From positions 29,840,001 through 29,904,000 of the forward strand of contig NW_027480422.1 of the NCBI RefSeq assembly GCF_051401765.1: a stretch of 64,000 nucleotides of DNA. The letters run 5' to 3'. Source of the stretch: Calliopsis andreniformis. Lineage: Eukaryota; Arthropoda; Insecta; Hymenoptera; Andrenidae. Positions 39,499 through 52,840 of the stretch are shown in pieces. Within the stretch, counting starts at the first letter, position 1, and every line of letters starts with the position of its first letter. The position numbers and the translations under genes are program-made. The notes under the pieces are model-generated. The model ran no database searches and had not been told where the DNA came from. It was given only the letters and a program-made list of their open reading frames with translations.

Positions 39499-40889
39499 AG
39501 TTATGGCGTTGTCTTCTAGGGCCGTAGCTATTCGATCTGGTGGAGCAACGCCCTAGGGTGAAGCCTAGGTTGCCCGGAACGTAGAAATGACCATAGCTTT
39601 CACACTGGTTGCAATGATTCCTGTTATACGATGGAAAAACTGTTGTATTTCTATTGTATTTTATGCTTCTGGCGTTGTCTTCTTAGGCCCTAACTGTTCG
39701 ATCTGGTAGAACAACGACCTAGAATGAAGCCAAGGTTGCCCGGAAAGTAGAAATGGCCATCACTTTCACTCTGGTTTCAATTATTCATGCTGTACGATGG
39801 AAAAACTGTTGTATTTTTATTGTATTTTATGCTTCTGGTGTTGACTTCTTAGGCCCTAAATATTCGATCCGGTGGAGCATCGCCCTAGAGTGAGGCCTAA
39901 GTTGCCCGGAACGTAGAAATGACAGTTATTTTCACAATGTTTGCAATCATTAATTGTATACGATGGAAAAACTGTTGTATTTATATTGTATTTTATGCTT
40001 CTGGCGTTGACTTCTAAGGCTGTAGCTATTCGATCTGGTAGAACAACGCCATAGAGTGAAGCCTCAGTTGCCCGAGCAGTAGAAGCGACCATTACTTTCA
40101 CACTGTTTGCAATTATTCATTTTATACGATAGAAAAACTGTTGTATTTATATTGTATTCTTTTATTCGGGCATTGACTTCTGTGGCCCTACCTATTCGAT
40201 CTGGTGGAGCAACGCCCCAGAGTCAAGCCTAGGTTGCACGGAACGTAGAAAAGATACATTATTTTCGCACTGATTGCATCTATTCATTTTATACGATGGA
40301 AGATCTGTCGCATTTATATTGTATTTTATGCTTCTGGCGTTGACTTCTAAGGCCGTAGCTATTCGATGTGGTGGAGCAACGCCCTAGAGTGAAGCCTAGG
40401 TTGCCCGGAATGCAGAAATGACCATCACTTTCACACTGGTGGCAATTACTCCTGTTATACGATGGACAAACTGTTGGATTTTTAATGTACTTTATGCTTC
40501 TGGCGTTGACTTCTATGGCACTATGTATTCGATCTGGTGGAGCAACGCCCTAGAGTGAAGCCTAGGTTTCCCGGAATGTTGAAATGACCATCACTCTCAC
40601 ACTGGTTGCAATTATTCCCGTTATTCGATGGAAAAACTCTGGTGTTTATATTGTATTTTATGCTTCTGGCGTAGGCTTCTTAGGCCCTAACTATTCGATC
40701 TGGGGGCTCCATGCCCTAGACTGAAGCCTAGGTTGCGCGGAACGTAGAAATGACCATCACTTTCACACTGGTTGCAATTATTCCTGTTATACAATGGAAA
40801 AACTGTTGTATTTATATCGTTCTTTATAGTTATGGCGTTGACTTCTAAGGCCGTAGCTATTCGATGTGGTGGAGAAATGCCCTAGAGTG

Positions 40890-41290
40890 AAGCCTAGGAT
40901 GCCCGCAACGTAGAAATGACCATATCTTTCACACTGTTTGCAATTATTCCTGTTATACGATTGAAAAACTGTTGTATTTATATTGTATTTTATGCTTCTG
41001 GCGTTGACTTCTAAGGCCGCAGCTATCCGATGTGGTGGAGCAACGCCCTAGAGTGAAGCCTAGGTTGCCCGGAACGTAGAAATGGCCATACCTTTCACAC
41101 TGGTTGCAATTATTCCTGTTATACAAGGGAAAAACTGTTGTATTTATATTTTATTTTATGCTTCTGGGGTTGACTTCCTGGGCCCTAACTATTCTATCTG
41201 GAGGAGCAACGCCCTAGAGTGAAGCCTAGGTTGCCCGGAATGCAGAAATGACCATCACTTTCACACTGGTGGCAATTACTCCTGTTATAC
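40890..41290 (+). repeat. Block copied at 42052-42452 (7-monomer spacing)
   Basis: About 400 bp matching at exactly 1162 bp. Shared markers are GGATGCCCGCAACG, ACGATTGAAAAACTG, GCCGCAGCTATCCGATG, ATACAAGGG, TTCCTGGGCCC and GGAATGCAG. The copies part where this one continues GATGGAAAAACTG and the other GATGGACAAACTG. Confidence 0.82.
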
Positions 41291-44039
41291 GATGGAAAAA
41301 CTGTTGTATTTATTTTGTATTTTATGCTTCAGGCGTTGACTTCTTAGGCCCTAACTATTCGATTTGGTGGAGCAACGCCCATGCGAGAAGCCTAGGTTTC
41401 CCGTAACGTAGAAATGACCATAACTTTCATACTGGTTGCAATTATTCGTTTTATAGCGTGGAAAAACTGTTGTATTTGTATTGTATTTTATGAGTCTGGA
41501 GTTGTTTTCTGAGGCCCTAACTATTCTGCCGGGTGGACCAACGCCCTAGAGTGAAGCCTAGGTTGCACGGAGCGTAGAAATGCCCATTACTTTCACACTG
41601 GTTGTAATTATTCCTGTTATACGATGGAATAACTCTTGTACTTTTATTTTATTTTGTGCTTCTGGCGTTGACTTCTAAGGTCCTAGCTATTCGATCTGGT
41701 GGAGCAACGCTCTAGAGTGAAGCCTAGGTTGCCCGGAACTTAGAAATGACCATCACCTTCACTCTGGTTGCAATTATTCCCGTTATAGGATGGAAAAACT
41801 CTGGTGTTTATATTGTATTTTATGCTTCTGGCGTAGGCTTCTTAGGCCCTAACTATTCGATCTGGGGGAACCATGCCCTAGACTGAAGCCTAGGTTGCCC
41901 GGAACGTAGAAATGACCATCACTTTCACACTGGTTGCAATTACTCCTGTTATACGATGGAAAAACTGTTGTATTTATTTTGTATTTTATGCCTCTGGCGT
42001 TGACTCCGAAGGCCGTAGCTATTCGATGTGGTGGAGCAACGCCCTAGAGTGAAGCCTAGGATGCCCGCAACGTAGAAATGACCATATCTTTCACACTGTT
42101 TGCAATTATTCCTGTTATACGATTGAAAAACTGTTGTATTTATATTGTATTTTAGGCTTCTGGCGTTGACTTCTAAGGCCGCAGCTATCCGATGTGGTGG
42201 AGCAACGCCCTAGAGTGAAGCCTAGGTTGCCCGGAACGTAGAAATGACCATACCTTTCACACTGGTTGCAATTATTCCTGTTATACAAGGGAAAAACTGT
42301 TGTATTTATATTGTATCTTATGCTTCTGGCGTTGACTTCCTGGGCCCTAGCTACTCTATCTGGAGGAGCAACGCCCTAGAGTGAAGCCTAGGTTGACCGG
42401 AATGCAGAAATGGCCATCACTTTCACACTGGTGGCAATTATTCCTGTTATGCGATGGACAAACTGTTGGATTTTTAATGTACTTTATGCTTCTGGCGTTG
42501 ACTTCTAAGGCCCTATGTATTCGATCTAGTGGAGCAATGCCTCAGTGTTAAGTCTAGGATGCCCGGAACGTAGAAATGGCCGTTACTTTCACACTGGTTG
42601 CAATTACACATTTTATACGATGGAAAAACTATTGTACATATATCGTATTTTATGCTTCTGGCATTGACTTCTTAGGCCCTAACTATTCGATCTGGTGGAG
42701 CAACGCCCTAGGGTGAAGCCTAGGTTGCCCGGAACGTAGAAATGACCATAACTATCAGACTGGTTGCAATTATTCGTTTTATACGATGGAAAGACTGTTG
42801 TATTTATATTGTATTTTATAGTTATGGCGTTGTCTTCTAGGGCCGTAGCTATTCGATGTAGTGGAGCAACGCCCTCGAGTGAAGCCTAGGTTGCCCGGAA
42901 CGTAGAAATGACCATAGCTTTCACACTGGTTGCAATGATTCCTGTTATACGATGGAAAAACTGTGGTATTTCTATTGTATTTTATGCTTCTGGCGTTGAC
43001 TTCTTAGGCCCTAACTATTCGATCTGGTGGAGCAACGCCCTAGGGTGAAGCCTAGGTTGCCCGGAACGTAGAAATGACCATAACTTTCATACTGGTTGCA
43101 ATTATTCGATTTATACCGTGGAAGAACTGTTGTATCTATATTGTATTTTATGCTTCTGACGTTGACTTCTAAGGCCCTATCTATTCGATCTGGTGGAGCA
43201 ATGCCTCAGTGTTAAGTCTAGGATGCCCGTAACGTTGAAATGGCCATTACTTTCACACTGGTTGCAGTTATTCGTTCTAGACGATGGAAAAGCTGTTGTA
43301 TTTATATTGTATTTTATGCTTCTGGCATTGACTTGTAAGGCCGTAGCTAATCGATGTGTTGGAGCAACGCCCTAGAGTGCATCCTATGTTGCACGGATCG
43401 TAGAAATGACCATAAGTTTCACTCTGGTTGCAATCATTCGTTTTATACAATGGAAAAACTGTTCTATTAATTTTGTATTTTATGCTTCGGGCGTTGACTT
43501 CTAAGCCCCTAGCTATTCGATCTGGTGGAGCAACGCCCTAGAGTGTAGCCTAGGTCGCCCGGAACGTAGAAATGACCATCACTTTCACTCTGGTTGCAAT
43601 TATTCCTGTTATACGATGGAAAAACTGATGTATTTTTATTGTATTTTATGCGTCTGGAGTTGTTTTCTAAGGCTCTAACTATCCGACCTGGTGGTGCAAC
43701 GCCCTAGGGTGAAGCCTAGGTTGCACGGAACGTAGAAATGCCCATTACTTTCACACAGGTTGTAATTATTCCTGTTATACGATGGAACAACTGTTGCATT
43801 TTTATTTTATTTTATGCTTCTGGCGTTGACTTCTAAGGCCCGAACTATTCGATCTGGTGGAGCAACGCCCTAGAGTGAAGCCTAGGTTGCCCGGAATGCA
43901 GAAATGACCATCACTTTCACACTGGTGGCAATTACTCCTGTTATACGATGGACAAACTGTTGGATTTTTAATGTACTTTATGCTTCTGGCGTTGACTTCT
44001 ATGGCACTATGTATTCGATCTGGTAGAGCAACGCCCTAG

Positions 44040-44130
44040 AGTGAAGCCTAGGTTGCCCGGAACGTAGAAATGACCATTAGTTTCACACTGTTTGCAATTA
44101 TTCATTTTATACGATGGAAGATCTGTCGCA
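44040..44130 (+). repeat. Hybrid monomer at a copy breakpoint
   Basis: In the seven other copies GAAGATCTGTCGC is preceded by the GATACATT or GGTACATT form of the 167-bp monomer. Here it is preceded by GACCATTAGTTTCACACTG, which belongs to another monomer type (compare 35605 and 48560). The two types share ATTCATTTTATACGATGGAA, so the switch lies within that stretch (about 44101-44118). This is what unequal crossover or gene conversion between different monomer types would leave. Confidence 0.82.
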
Positions 44131-45461
44131 TTTATATTGTATTTTATGCTTCTGGCGTTGACTTCTAAGGACGTAGCTATTCGATCTGGCGGAACGACGA
44201 CCTAGAATGAAGCCAAGGTTGCCCGGAACGTAGAAATGGCCATCACTTTCACACTGTTTGCAATTATTCCTGTTATACGATGGAAAAACTGTTGTATTTT
44301 TATTGTATTTTATGCTTCTGGCGTTGACTTCTTAGGCCCTAAATATTCGATCCGGTGGAGCATCGCCCTAGAGTGAGGCCTAGGTTGCCCGAAACGTAGA
44401 AATGACCATATCTTTCACACTGTTTGCAATTATTCCTGCTATACGATTCAAAAACTGTTGTATTTATATTGTATTTTATGCTTCTGGCGTTGGCTTCTAA
44501 GGCCGCAGCTATTCGATGTGGTGGAACGACGCCCTAGAGTGAAGCCTAGGTTTACCGGAGCGTAGAAATGACTATTGCCTTCACACTGTTTGCAATTATT
44601 CCTGTTATGCGATGGAAAAACTGTTGGATTTTTATTGTACTTTATGCTTCTGGCGTTGACTTCTAAGGCCCTATCTATTCGATCTGGTGGAGCAATGCCT
44701 CAGAGTTAAGTCTAGGATGCCCGGAACGTAGAAATGGCCGTTACTTTCACACTGGTTGCAATTACACATTTTATACGATGGAAAAACTATTGTACATATA
44801 TCGTGTTTTATGCTTCTGGCATTGACTTCTTAGGCCCTAACTATTCGATCTGGTGGAGCAACGCCCTAGGGTGAAGCCTAGGTTGCCCGGAACGTAGAAA
44901 TGACCATAACTATCAGACTGGTTGCAATTATTCGTTTTATACGATGGAAAGACTGTTGTATTTATATTGTATTTTATAGTTATGGCGCTGTCTTCTAGGG
45001 CCGTAGCTATTCGATGTAGTGGAGCAACGCCCTCGAGTGAAGCCTAGGTTGCCCGGAACGTAGAAATGACCATAGCTTTCACACTGGTTGCAATGATTCC
45101 TGTTATACGATGGAAAAACTGTTGTATTTCTATTGTATTTTATGCTTCTGGCGTTGACTTCTTAGGCCCTAACTATTCGATCTGGTGGAGCAACGCCCTA
45201 GGGTAAAGCCTAGGTTGCCCGGAACGTAGAAATGACCATAACTTTCATACTGGTTGCAATTATTCGTTTTATACGATGGAAAAACTGTTGTATTTATATT
45301 GTATTTTATTCCTCTGGCATTGACTTTTAAGGCCCTAACTATTCGATGTGGTGGCGCAACGCCCTAGAGTGAAGCCTAGGTTGCCCGGAACGTAGAAATG
45401 ACCATTAGTTTCACACTGTTTTCAATTATTCATTTTATACGGTGGAAAAACTGTTGTATTT
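44113..45461 (+). repeat. 12-monomer HOR spacing, unit 1
   Basis: About 1349 bp matching 46106-47454 at 1993 bp (12 monomers plus one base). By eye only a handful of differences occur, for example ATTGCCTTC here against ATTACCTTC, and GGCCCTATC against GGCCGTATC. The match ends at GTATTTG against GTATTTA. Confidence 0.88.
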
Positions 45462-46105
45462 GTATTGTATTTTATGCTTCTGGCGTTGACTTCTTAGGCC
45501 CTAACTGTTCGATCTGGTAGAACAACGACCTAGAATGAAGCCAAGGTTGCCCGGAAAGTAGAAATGGCCATCACTTTCACTCTGGTTTCAATTATTCATG
45601 CTGGACGATGGAAAAACTGTTGTATTTTTATTGTATTTTATGCTTCTGGTGTTGACTTCTTAGGCCCTAAATATTCGATCCGGTGGAGCATCGCCCTAAA
45701 GTGAGGCCTAAGTTGCCCGGAACGTAGAAATGACAGTTATTTTCACAATGTTTGCAATCATTAATTGTATACGATGGAAAAACTGTTGTATTTATATTGT
45801 ATTTTATGCTTCTGGCGTTGACTTCTAAGGCTGTAGCTATTCGATCTGGTAGAACAACGCCATAGAGTGAAGCCTCAGTTGCCCGAGCAGTAGAAGTGAC
45901 CATTACTTTCACACTGTTTGCAATTATTCATTTTATACGATAGAAAAACTGTTGTATTTATATTGTATTCTTTTATTCGGGCATTGACTTCTATGGCCCT
46001 ACCTATTCGATCTGGTGGAGCAACGCCCCAGAGTCAAGCCTAGGTTGCACGGAACGTAGAAAAGATACATTATTTTCGCACTGATTGCAACTATTCATTT
46101 TATAC

Positions 46106-47454
46106 GATGGAAGATCTGTCGCATTTATATTGTATTTTATGCTTCTGGCGTTGACTTCTAAGGACGTAGCTATTCGATCTGGCGGAACGACGACCTAGAA
46201 TGAAGCCAAGGTTGCCCGGAACGTAGAAATGGCCATCACTTTCACACTGTTTGCAATTATTCCTGTTATACGATGGAAAAACTGTTGTATTTTTATTGTA
46301 TTTTATGCTTCTGGCGTTGACTTCTTAGGCCCTAAATATTCGATCCGGTGGAGCATCGCCCTAGAGTGAGGCCTAGGTTGCCCGAAACGTAGAAATGACC
46401 ATATCTTTCACACTGTTTGCAATTATTCCTGCTATACGATTCAAAAACTGTTGTATTTATATTGTATTTTATGCTTCTGGCGTTGGCTTCTAAGGCCGCA
46501 GCTATTCGATGTGGTGGAACGACGCCCTAGAGTGAAGCCTAGGTTTACCGGAGCGTAGAAATGACTATTACCTTCACACTGTTTGCAATTATTCCTGTTA
46601 TGCGATGGAAAAACTGTTGGATTTTTATTGTACTTTATGCTTCTGGCGTTGACTTCTAAGGCCGTATCTATTCGATCTGGTGGAGCAATGCCTCAGAGTT
46701 AAGTCTAGGATGCCCGGAACGTAGAAATGGCCGTTACTTTCACACTGGTTGCAATTACACATTTTATACGATGGAAAAACTATTGTACATATATCGTGTT
46801 TTATGCTTCTGGCATTGACTTCTTAGGCCCTAACTATTCGATCTGGTGGAGCAACGCCCTAGGGTGAAGCCTAGGTTGCCCGGAACGTAGAAATGACCAT
46901 AACTATCAGACTGGTTGCAATTATTCGTTTTATACGATGGAAAGACTGTTGTATTTATATTGTATTTTATAGTTATGGCGTTGTCTTCTAGGGCCGTAGC
47001 TATTCGATGTAGTGGAGCAACGCCCTCGAGTGAAGCCTAGGTTGCCCGGAACGTAGAAATGACCATAGCTTTCACACTGGTTGCAATGATTCCTGTTATA
47101 CGATGGAAAAACTGTTGTATTTCTATTGTATTTTATGCTTCTGGCGTTGACTTCTTAGGCCCTAACTATTCGATCTGGTGGAGCAACGCCCTAGGGTAAA
47201 GCCTAGGTTGCCCGGAACGTAGAAATGACCATAACTTTCATACTGGTTGCAATTATTCGTTTTATACGATGGAAAAACTGTTGTATTTATATTGTATTTT
47301 ATTCCTCTGGCATTGACTTTTAAGGCCCTAACTATTCGATGTGGTGGCGCAACGCCCTAGAGTGAAGCCTAGGTTGCCCGGAACGTAGAAATGACCATTA
47401 GTTTCACACTGTTTTCAATTATTCATTTTATACGGTGGAAAAACTGTTGTATTT
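46106..47454 (+). repeat. 12-monomer HOR spacing, unit 2
   Basis: Partner of 44113-45461. The right flank switches to monomers of the 33.6/37.8-kb type (CCTAACTGTACGATCTGG at about 47492), so the copy is truncated at eight of twelve monomers. Confidence 0.88.
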
Positions 47455-47589
47455 ATATTGTATTTTATGCTTCTGGCGTTGACTTCCTAGGCCCTAACTG
47501 TACGATCTGGTAGAACCACCACCTAGAATGAAGCCAAGGTTGCCCGGAATGCAGAAATGACCATCACTTTCTCACTGGTGGCAATTACT

Positions 47590-49446
47590 CCTGTTATACG
47601 ATGGAAAAACTGTTGTATTTCTATTGCATTTTCTGCTTCTGGCGTTGACTTCTTAGGCCCTAACTATTCGATTTGGTGGAGCAACGCCCTAGGGTGAAGC
47701 CTAGGTTGCCCGTAACGTAGAAATGACCATAACTTTCATACTGGTTGCAATTATTCGTTTTATACCGTGGAAAAACTGTTGTATTTATATTGTATTTTAT
47801 GAGTCTGGAGTTGTTTTCTAAGGCCCTAACTATTCGGCCGGGTGGACCAACGCCCTAGAGTGAAGCCTAGGTTGCACGGAGCGTAGAAATGCCCATTACT
47901 TTCACACTGGTTGTAATTATTCCTGTTATACGATGGAATAACTCTTGTATTTTTATTTTATTTTGTGCTTCTGGCGTTGACTTCTAAGGTCCTAGCTATT
48001 CGATCTGGCGGAGCAACGCTCTAGAGTGAAGCCTAGGTTGCCCGGAACTTAGAAATGACCATCACCTTCACTCTGGTTGCAATTATTCCCGTTATACGAT
48101 GGAAAAACTGTGGTGTTTATATTGTATTTTATGCTTCTGGCGTAGGCTTCTTAGGCCCTAACTATTCGATCTGGGGGAACCATGCCCTAGACTGAAGCCT
48201 AGGTTGCCCGGAACGTAGAAATGACCATACCTTTCACACTGGTTGCAATTATTCCTGTTATACAAGGGAAAAACTGTTGTATTTATATTTTATTTTATGC
48301 TTCTGGAGTTGACTTCCTGGGCCCTAACTATTCTATCTGGAGGAGCAACGCCCTAGAGTGAAGCCTAGGTTGCCCGGAATGCAGAAATGACCATCACTTT
48401 CACACTGGTGGCAATTACTCCTGTTATACGATGGACAAACTGTTGGATTTTTTATGTACTTTATGCTTCTGGCGTTGACTTCTATGGCACTATGTATTCG
48501 ATCTGCTAGAGCAACGCCCTAGAGTGAATCCTAGGTTGCCCGGAACGTAGAAATGACCATTAGTTTCACACTGTTTGCAATTATTCATTTTATACGATGG
48601 AAAAACTGTCGTATTTGTATTGTATTTTATGCTTCTGGCGTTGACGTCTTAGGCCCTAAATATTCGATCCGGTGGAGCATCGCCCTAGAGTGAGGCCTAA
48701 GTTGCCCGGAACGTAGAAATGACCGTTATTTTCACAATGTTTGCAATCATTAATTGTATACGATGGAAAAACTGTTGTATTTATATTGTATTTTATGCTT
48801 CTGGCGTTGACTTCTAAGGCCGTAGCTATTCGATCTGGTAGAACAACGCCATAGAGTGAAGCCTCAGTTGCCCGAGCAGTAGAAGTGACCATTACTTTCA
48901 CACTGTTTGCAATTATTCATTTTATACGATAGAAAAACTGTTGTATTTATATTGTATTCTTTTATTCGGGCATTGACTTCTATGGCCCTACCTATTCGAT
49001 CTGGTGGAGCAACGCCCCAGAGTCAAGCCTAGGTTGCACGGAACGTAGAAAAGGTACATTATTTTCGCACTGATTGCAACTATTCATTTTATACGATGGA
49101 AGATCTGTCGCATTTATATTGTATTTTATGCTTCTGGCGTTGACTTCTAAGGACGTAGCTATTCGATCTGGTGGAGCAACGCCCTAGAGTGATGCCTAGG
49201 TTGCCCGGAACGTAGGAATGACCATTACTTTCACACTGTTTGCAATTATTCATTTTATACGATGGAAAAACTGTTGGATTTTTATTGTACTTTATGCTTC
49301 TGGCGTTGACTTCTAAGGCCCTATCTATTCGATCTGGTGGAGCAATGCCTCAGAGTTAAGTCTAGGATGCCCGTAACGCTGAAATGGCCATTACTTCCAC
49401 ACTGGTTGCAATTATTCGTTTTAGACGATGGAAAAGCTGTTGTATT
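47590..49446 (+). repeat. 14-monomer HOR, unit 1
   Basis: About 1857 bp matching 49915-51771 at 2325 bp (14 monomers plus one base). Reading both copies side by side I found two substitutions: G to A in CCCGGAACG near 48542 against 50867, and G to C in GGTGGAGC near 49165 against 51500. Markers include TTTCTATTGCATTTTCTGC, CGGCCGGGTGGACC, GGAATAACTCTTG, CTGGGGGAACC and GATCTGCTAGAGC. This is among the youngest duplications in the window. Confidence 0.92.
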
Positions 49447-49914
49447 TTTATTGTACTTTATGCTTCTGGCGTTGACTTCTAAGGCCGTATCTATTCGATC
49501 TGGTGGAGCAATGCCTCAGAGTTAAGTCTAGGATGCCCGGAACGTAGATATGGCCGTTACTTTCACACTGGTTGCAATTACACATTTTATACGATGGAAA
49601 AACTATTGTACATATATCGTGTTTTATGCTTCTGGCATTGACTTCTTAGGCCCTAAATATTCGATCTGGTGGAGCAACGCCCTAGGGTGAAGCCTAGGTT
49701 GCCCGGAACGTAGAAATGACCATAACTATCAGACTGGTTGCAATTATTCGTTTTATACGATGGAAAGACTGTTGTATTTATATTGTATTTTATAGTTATG
49801 GCGTTGTCTTCTAGGGCCGTAGCTATTCGATGTAGTGGAGCAACGCCCTCGAGTGAAGCCTAGGTTGCCCGGAACGTAGAAATGACCATAGCTTTCACAC
49901 TGGTTGCAATGATT

Positions 49915-51771
49915 CCTGTTATACGATGGAAAAACTGTTGTATTTCTATTGCATTTTCTGCTTCTGGCGTTGACTTCTTAGGCCCTAACTATTCGATTTG
50001 GTGGAGCAACGCCCTAGGGTGAAGCCTAGGTTGCCCGTAACGTAGAAATGACCATAACTTTCATACTGGTTGCAATTATTCGTTTTATACCGTGGAAAAA
50101 CTGTTGTATTTATATTGTATTTTATGAGTCTGGAGTTGTTTTCTAAGGCCCTAACTATTCGGCCGGGTGGACCAACGCCCTAGAGTGAAGCCTAGGTTGC
50201 ACGGAGCGTAGAAATGCCCATTACTTTCACACTGGTTGTAATTATTCCTGTTATACGATGGAATAACTCTTGTATTTTTATTTTATTTTGTGCTTCTGGC
50301 GTTGACTTCTAAGGTCCTAGCTATTCGATCTGGCGGAGCAACGCTCTAGAGTGAAGCCTAGGTTGCCCGGAACTTAGAAATGACCATCACCTTCACTCTG
50401 GTTGCAATTATTCCCGTTATACGATGGAAAAACTGTGGTGTTTATATTGTATTTTATGCTTCTGGCGTAGGCTTCTTAGGCCCTAACTATTCGATCTGGG
50501 GGAACCATGCCCTAGACTGAAGCCTAGGTTGCCCGGAACGTAGAAATGACCATACCTTTCACACTGGTTGCAATTATTCCTGTTATACAAGGGAAAAACT
50601 GTTGTATTTATATTTTATTTTATGCTTCTGGAGTTGACTTCCTGGGCCCTAACTATTCTATCTGGAGGAGCAACGCCCTAGAGTGAAGCCTAGGTTGCCC
50701 GGAATGCAGAAATGACCATCACTTTCACACTGGTGGCAATTACTCCTGTTATACGATGGACAAACTGTTGGATTTTTTATGTACTTTATGCTTCTGGCGT
50801 TGACTTCTATGGCACTATGTATTCGATCTGCTAGAGCAACGCCCTAGAGTGAATCCTAGGTTGCCCGAAACGTAGAAATGACCATTAGTTTCACACTGTT
50901 TGCAATTATTCATTTTATACGATGGAAAAACTGTCGTATTTGTATTGTATTTTATGCTTCTGGCGTTGACGTCTTAGGCCCTAAATATTCGATCCGGTGG
51001 AGCATCGCCCTAGAGTGAGGCCTAAGTTGCCCGGAACGTAGAAATGACCGTTATTTTCACAATGTTTGCAATCATTAATTGTATACGATGGAAAAACTGT
51101 TGTATTTATATTGTATTTTATGCTTCTGGCGTTGACTTCTAAGGCCGTAGCTATTCGATCTGGTAGAACAACGCCATAGAGTGAAGCCTCAGTTGCCCGA
51201 GCAGTAGAAGTGACCATTACTTTCACACTGTTTGCAATTATTCATTTTATACGATAGAAAAACTGTTGTATTTATATTGTATTCTTTTATTCGGGCATTG
51301 ACTTCTATGGCCCTACCTATTCGATCTGGTGGAGCAACGCCCCAGAGTCAAGCCTAGGTTGCACGGAACGTAGAAAAGGTACATTATTTTCGCACTGATT
51401 GCAACTATTCATTTTATACGATGGAAGATCTGTCGCATTTATATTGTATTTTATGCTTCTGGCGTTGACTTCTAAGGACGTAGCTATTCGATCTGGTGGA
51501 CCAACGCCCTAGAGTGATGCCTAGGTTGCCCGGAACGTAGGAATGACCATTACTTTCACACTGTTTGCAATTATTCATTTTATACGATGGAAAAACTGTT
51601 GGATTTTTATTGTACTTTATGCTTCTGGCGTTGACTTCTAAGGCCCTATCTATTCGATCTGGTGGAGCAATGCCTCAGAGTTAAGTCTAGGATGCCCGTA
51701 ACGCTGAAATGGCCATTACTTCCACACTGGTTGCAATTATTCGTTTTAGACGATGGAAAAGCTGTTGTATT
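49915..51771 (+). repeat. 14-monomer HOR, unit 2
   Basis: Partner of 47590-49446 with about 99.9% identity by eye. Between the units lie three monomers (49447-49914) that instead match 46624 onward at 2823 bp (17 monomers plus one base). The full 14-monomer unit is therefore unit 1 plus a piece drawn from the 46.6-kb block. Confidence 0.92.
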
Positions 51772-51844
51772 TATATTGTATTTTATGCATCTGGCGTTGA
51801 CTTCTTAGGCCCTAACTATTCGATCTGCTGGACCAACGCCCCAG

Positions 51845-52700
51845 AGTGAAGCCTAGATTGCCCGGAACGTAGGAATGACCATTACTTTCACACTGTTTGC
51901 AATTATTCATTTTATACGATGGAAAAACTGTTGTACTTATATTGTATTTTATGCTTCTGGCGTTGACTTCTAAGTCCCTAGCTATTCGATCTGGTGGAGC
52001 AACGCCCTAGAGTGAGGCCTAGGTTGCCTGGAATGTAGAAATGACCAGTACTTTCACACTGGTTGCAATTATTCGTTTTATACAATGGAAGAACTGTTCT
52101 ATTTATTTTGTATTTTATGCTTCGGGCGTTGAATTCTAAGGCCCTAACTATTCGATCTGGCGGAGCAACGCCCTAGAGTGAAGCCAAGGTTACCCGGAAT
52201 GTAGAAATGACCAGGACCTTCACACTGTTTGCAATTATTCATTTTATACGATGGAAAAACTATTGTACCTTTATTGTATTTTATGCTTCGGGCGTTGACT
52301 TCTAAGGCCCTAACTATTCGATATGGTGGAGCACCGCCCTAGAGTGAAGCCGAGGTTGCCCGGAACGTAGAAATGACCATTACCTTCACACTGGTTGCAA
52401 TTATTCGTTTTATATGGTGGAAAAACTGTTGTACATATGTCGTATTTTATGCTTCTGGCGTTGAGTTCTTAGGCCCTAACTATTCGATCTGGTGGAGCAA
52501 CGCCCTAGTGTGAAGCCTAGGTTGCCCTGAACGTAGAAATGACCATAACTTGCATACTGGTTGCAATTATTCGTTTTATACGGTGGAAAAACTGTTGTAT
52601 TTATATCGTATTTTATGCTTCCAGCGTTGACTTCTTAGGCCCTAACTATTCGATCTGGTGGCACAACGCCCTAGAGTGATGCCTAGGTTGCCCGGAACGT
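51845..52700 (+). repeat. 6-monomer HOR, unit 1
   Basis: Matches 52841-53696 at 996 bp. Differences are more numerous than in the 14-monomer pair (for example GAAGAACTGTTCTATTTATT against GAAAAACTGTTCTCTATATT), so this duplication is somewhat older. Confidence 0.85.
52569..52585 (+). other. CENP-B-box-like 17-mer (8 of 9 core bases)
   Basis: The mammalian CENP-B box core is TTCG, four bases, A, two bases, CGGG. Here TTCG-TTTT-A-TA-CGGT matches eight of the nine core bases. The same sequence occurs at 53565-53581 in the second 6-monomer unit. Standard TTCGTTTTATACGAT monomers (for example 108-122) match seven of nine. A seven-of-nine match is expected about 0.4 times per 166-bp monomer by chance over both strands, so function is not supported by the sequence alone. 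Confidence 0.25.
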
Positions 52701-52840
52701 AGTAATGACCATTACTTTCACACAGGTTGCAATTATTCGTTTTATACGATGGAAAAGCTGTTGTACATATATCGTATTATATGCTTCTGGCGTTAACTTC
52801 TTAGGCCCTAACTATTCGATCTGGTGGAGCAACTCCCTAG

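Larger units (their letters stand above)
32410..51844 (+). repeat. Region D: patchwork of recently copied multi-monomer blocks
   Basis: About 117 monomers, nearly all of which have a close relative elsewhere in the region. A private 167-bp monomer containing GAAGATCTGTCGC lies at 33154, 37305, 38468, 40295, 44113, 46106, 49095 and 51420 (motif starts). The spacings are 4151, 1163, 1827, 3818, 1993, 2989 and 2325 bp, that is 25, 7, 11, 23, 12, 18 and 14 monomers. HOR order is therefore not fixed. A TGGAGTTGTTTTCT subfamily and a CAAGGG / TTCCTGGGCCC / GGACAAACTGTTGG cassette recur as well. No gene or RNA is visible. Confidence 0.88.
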
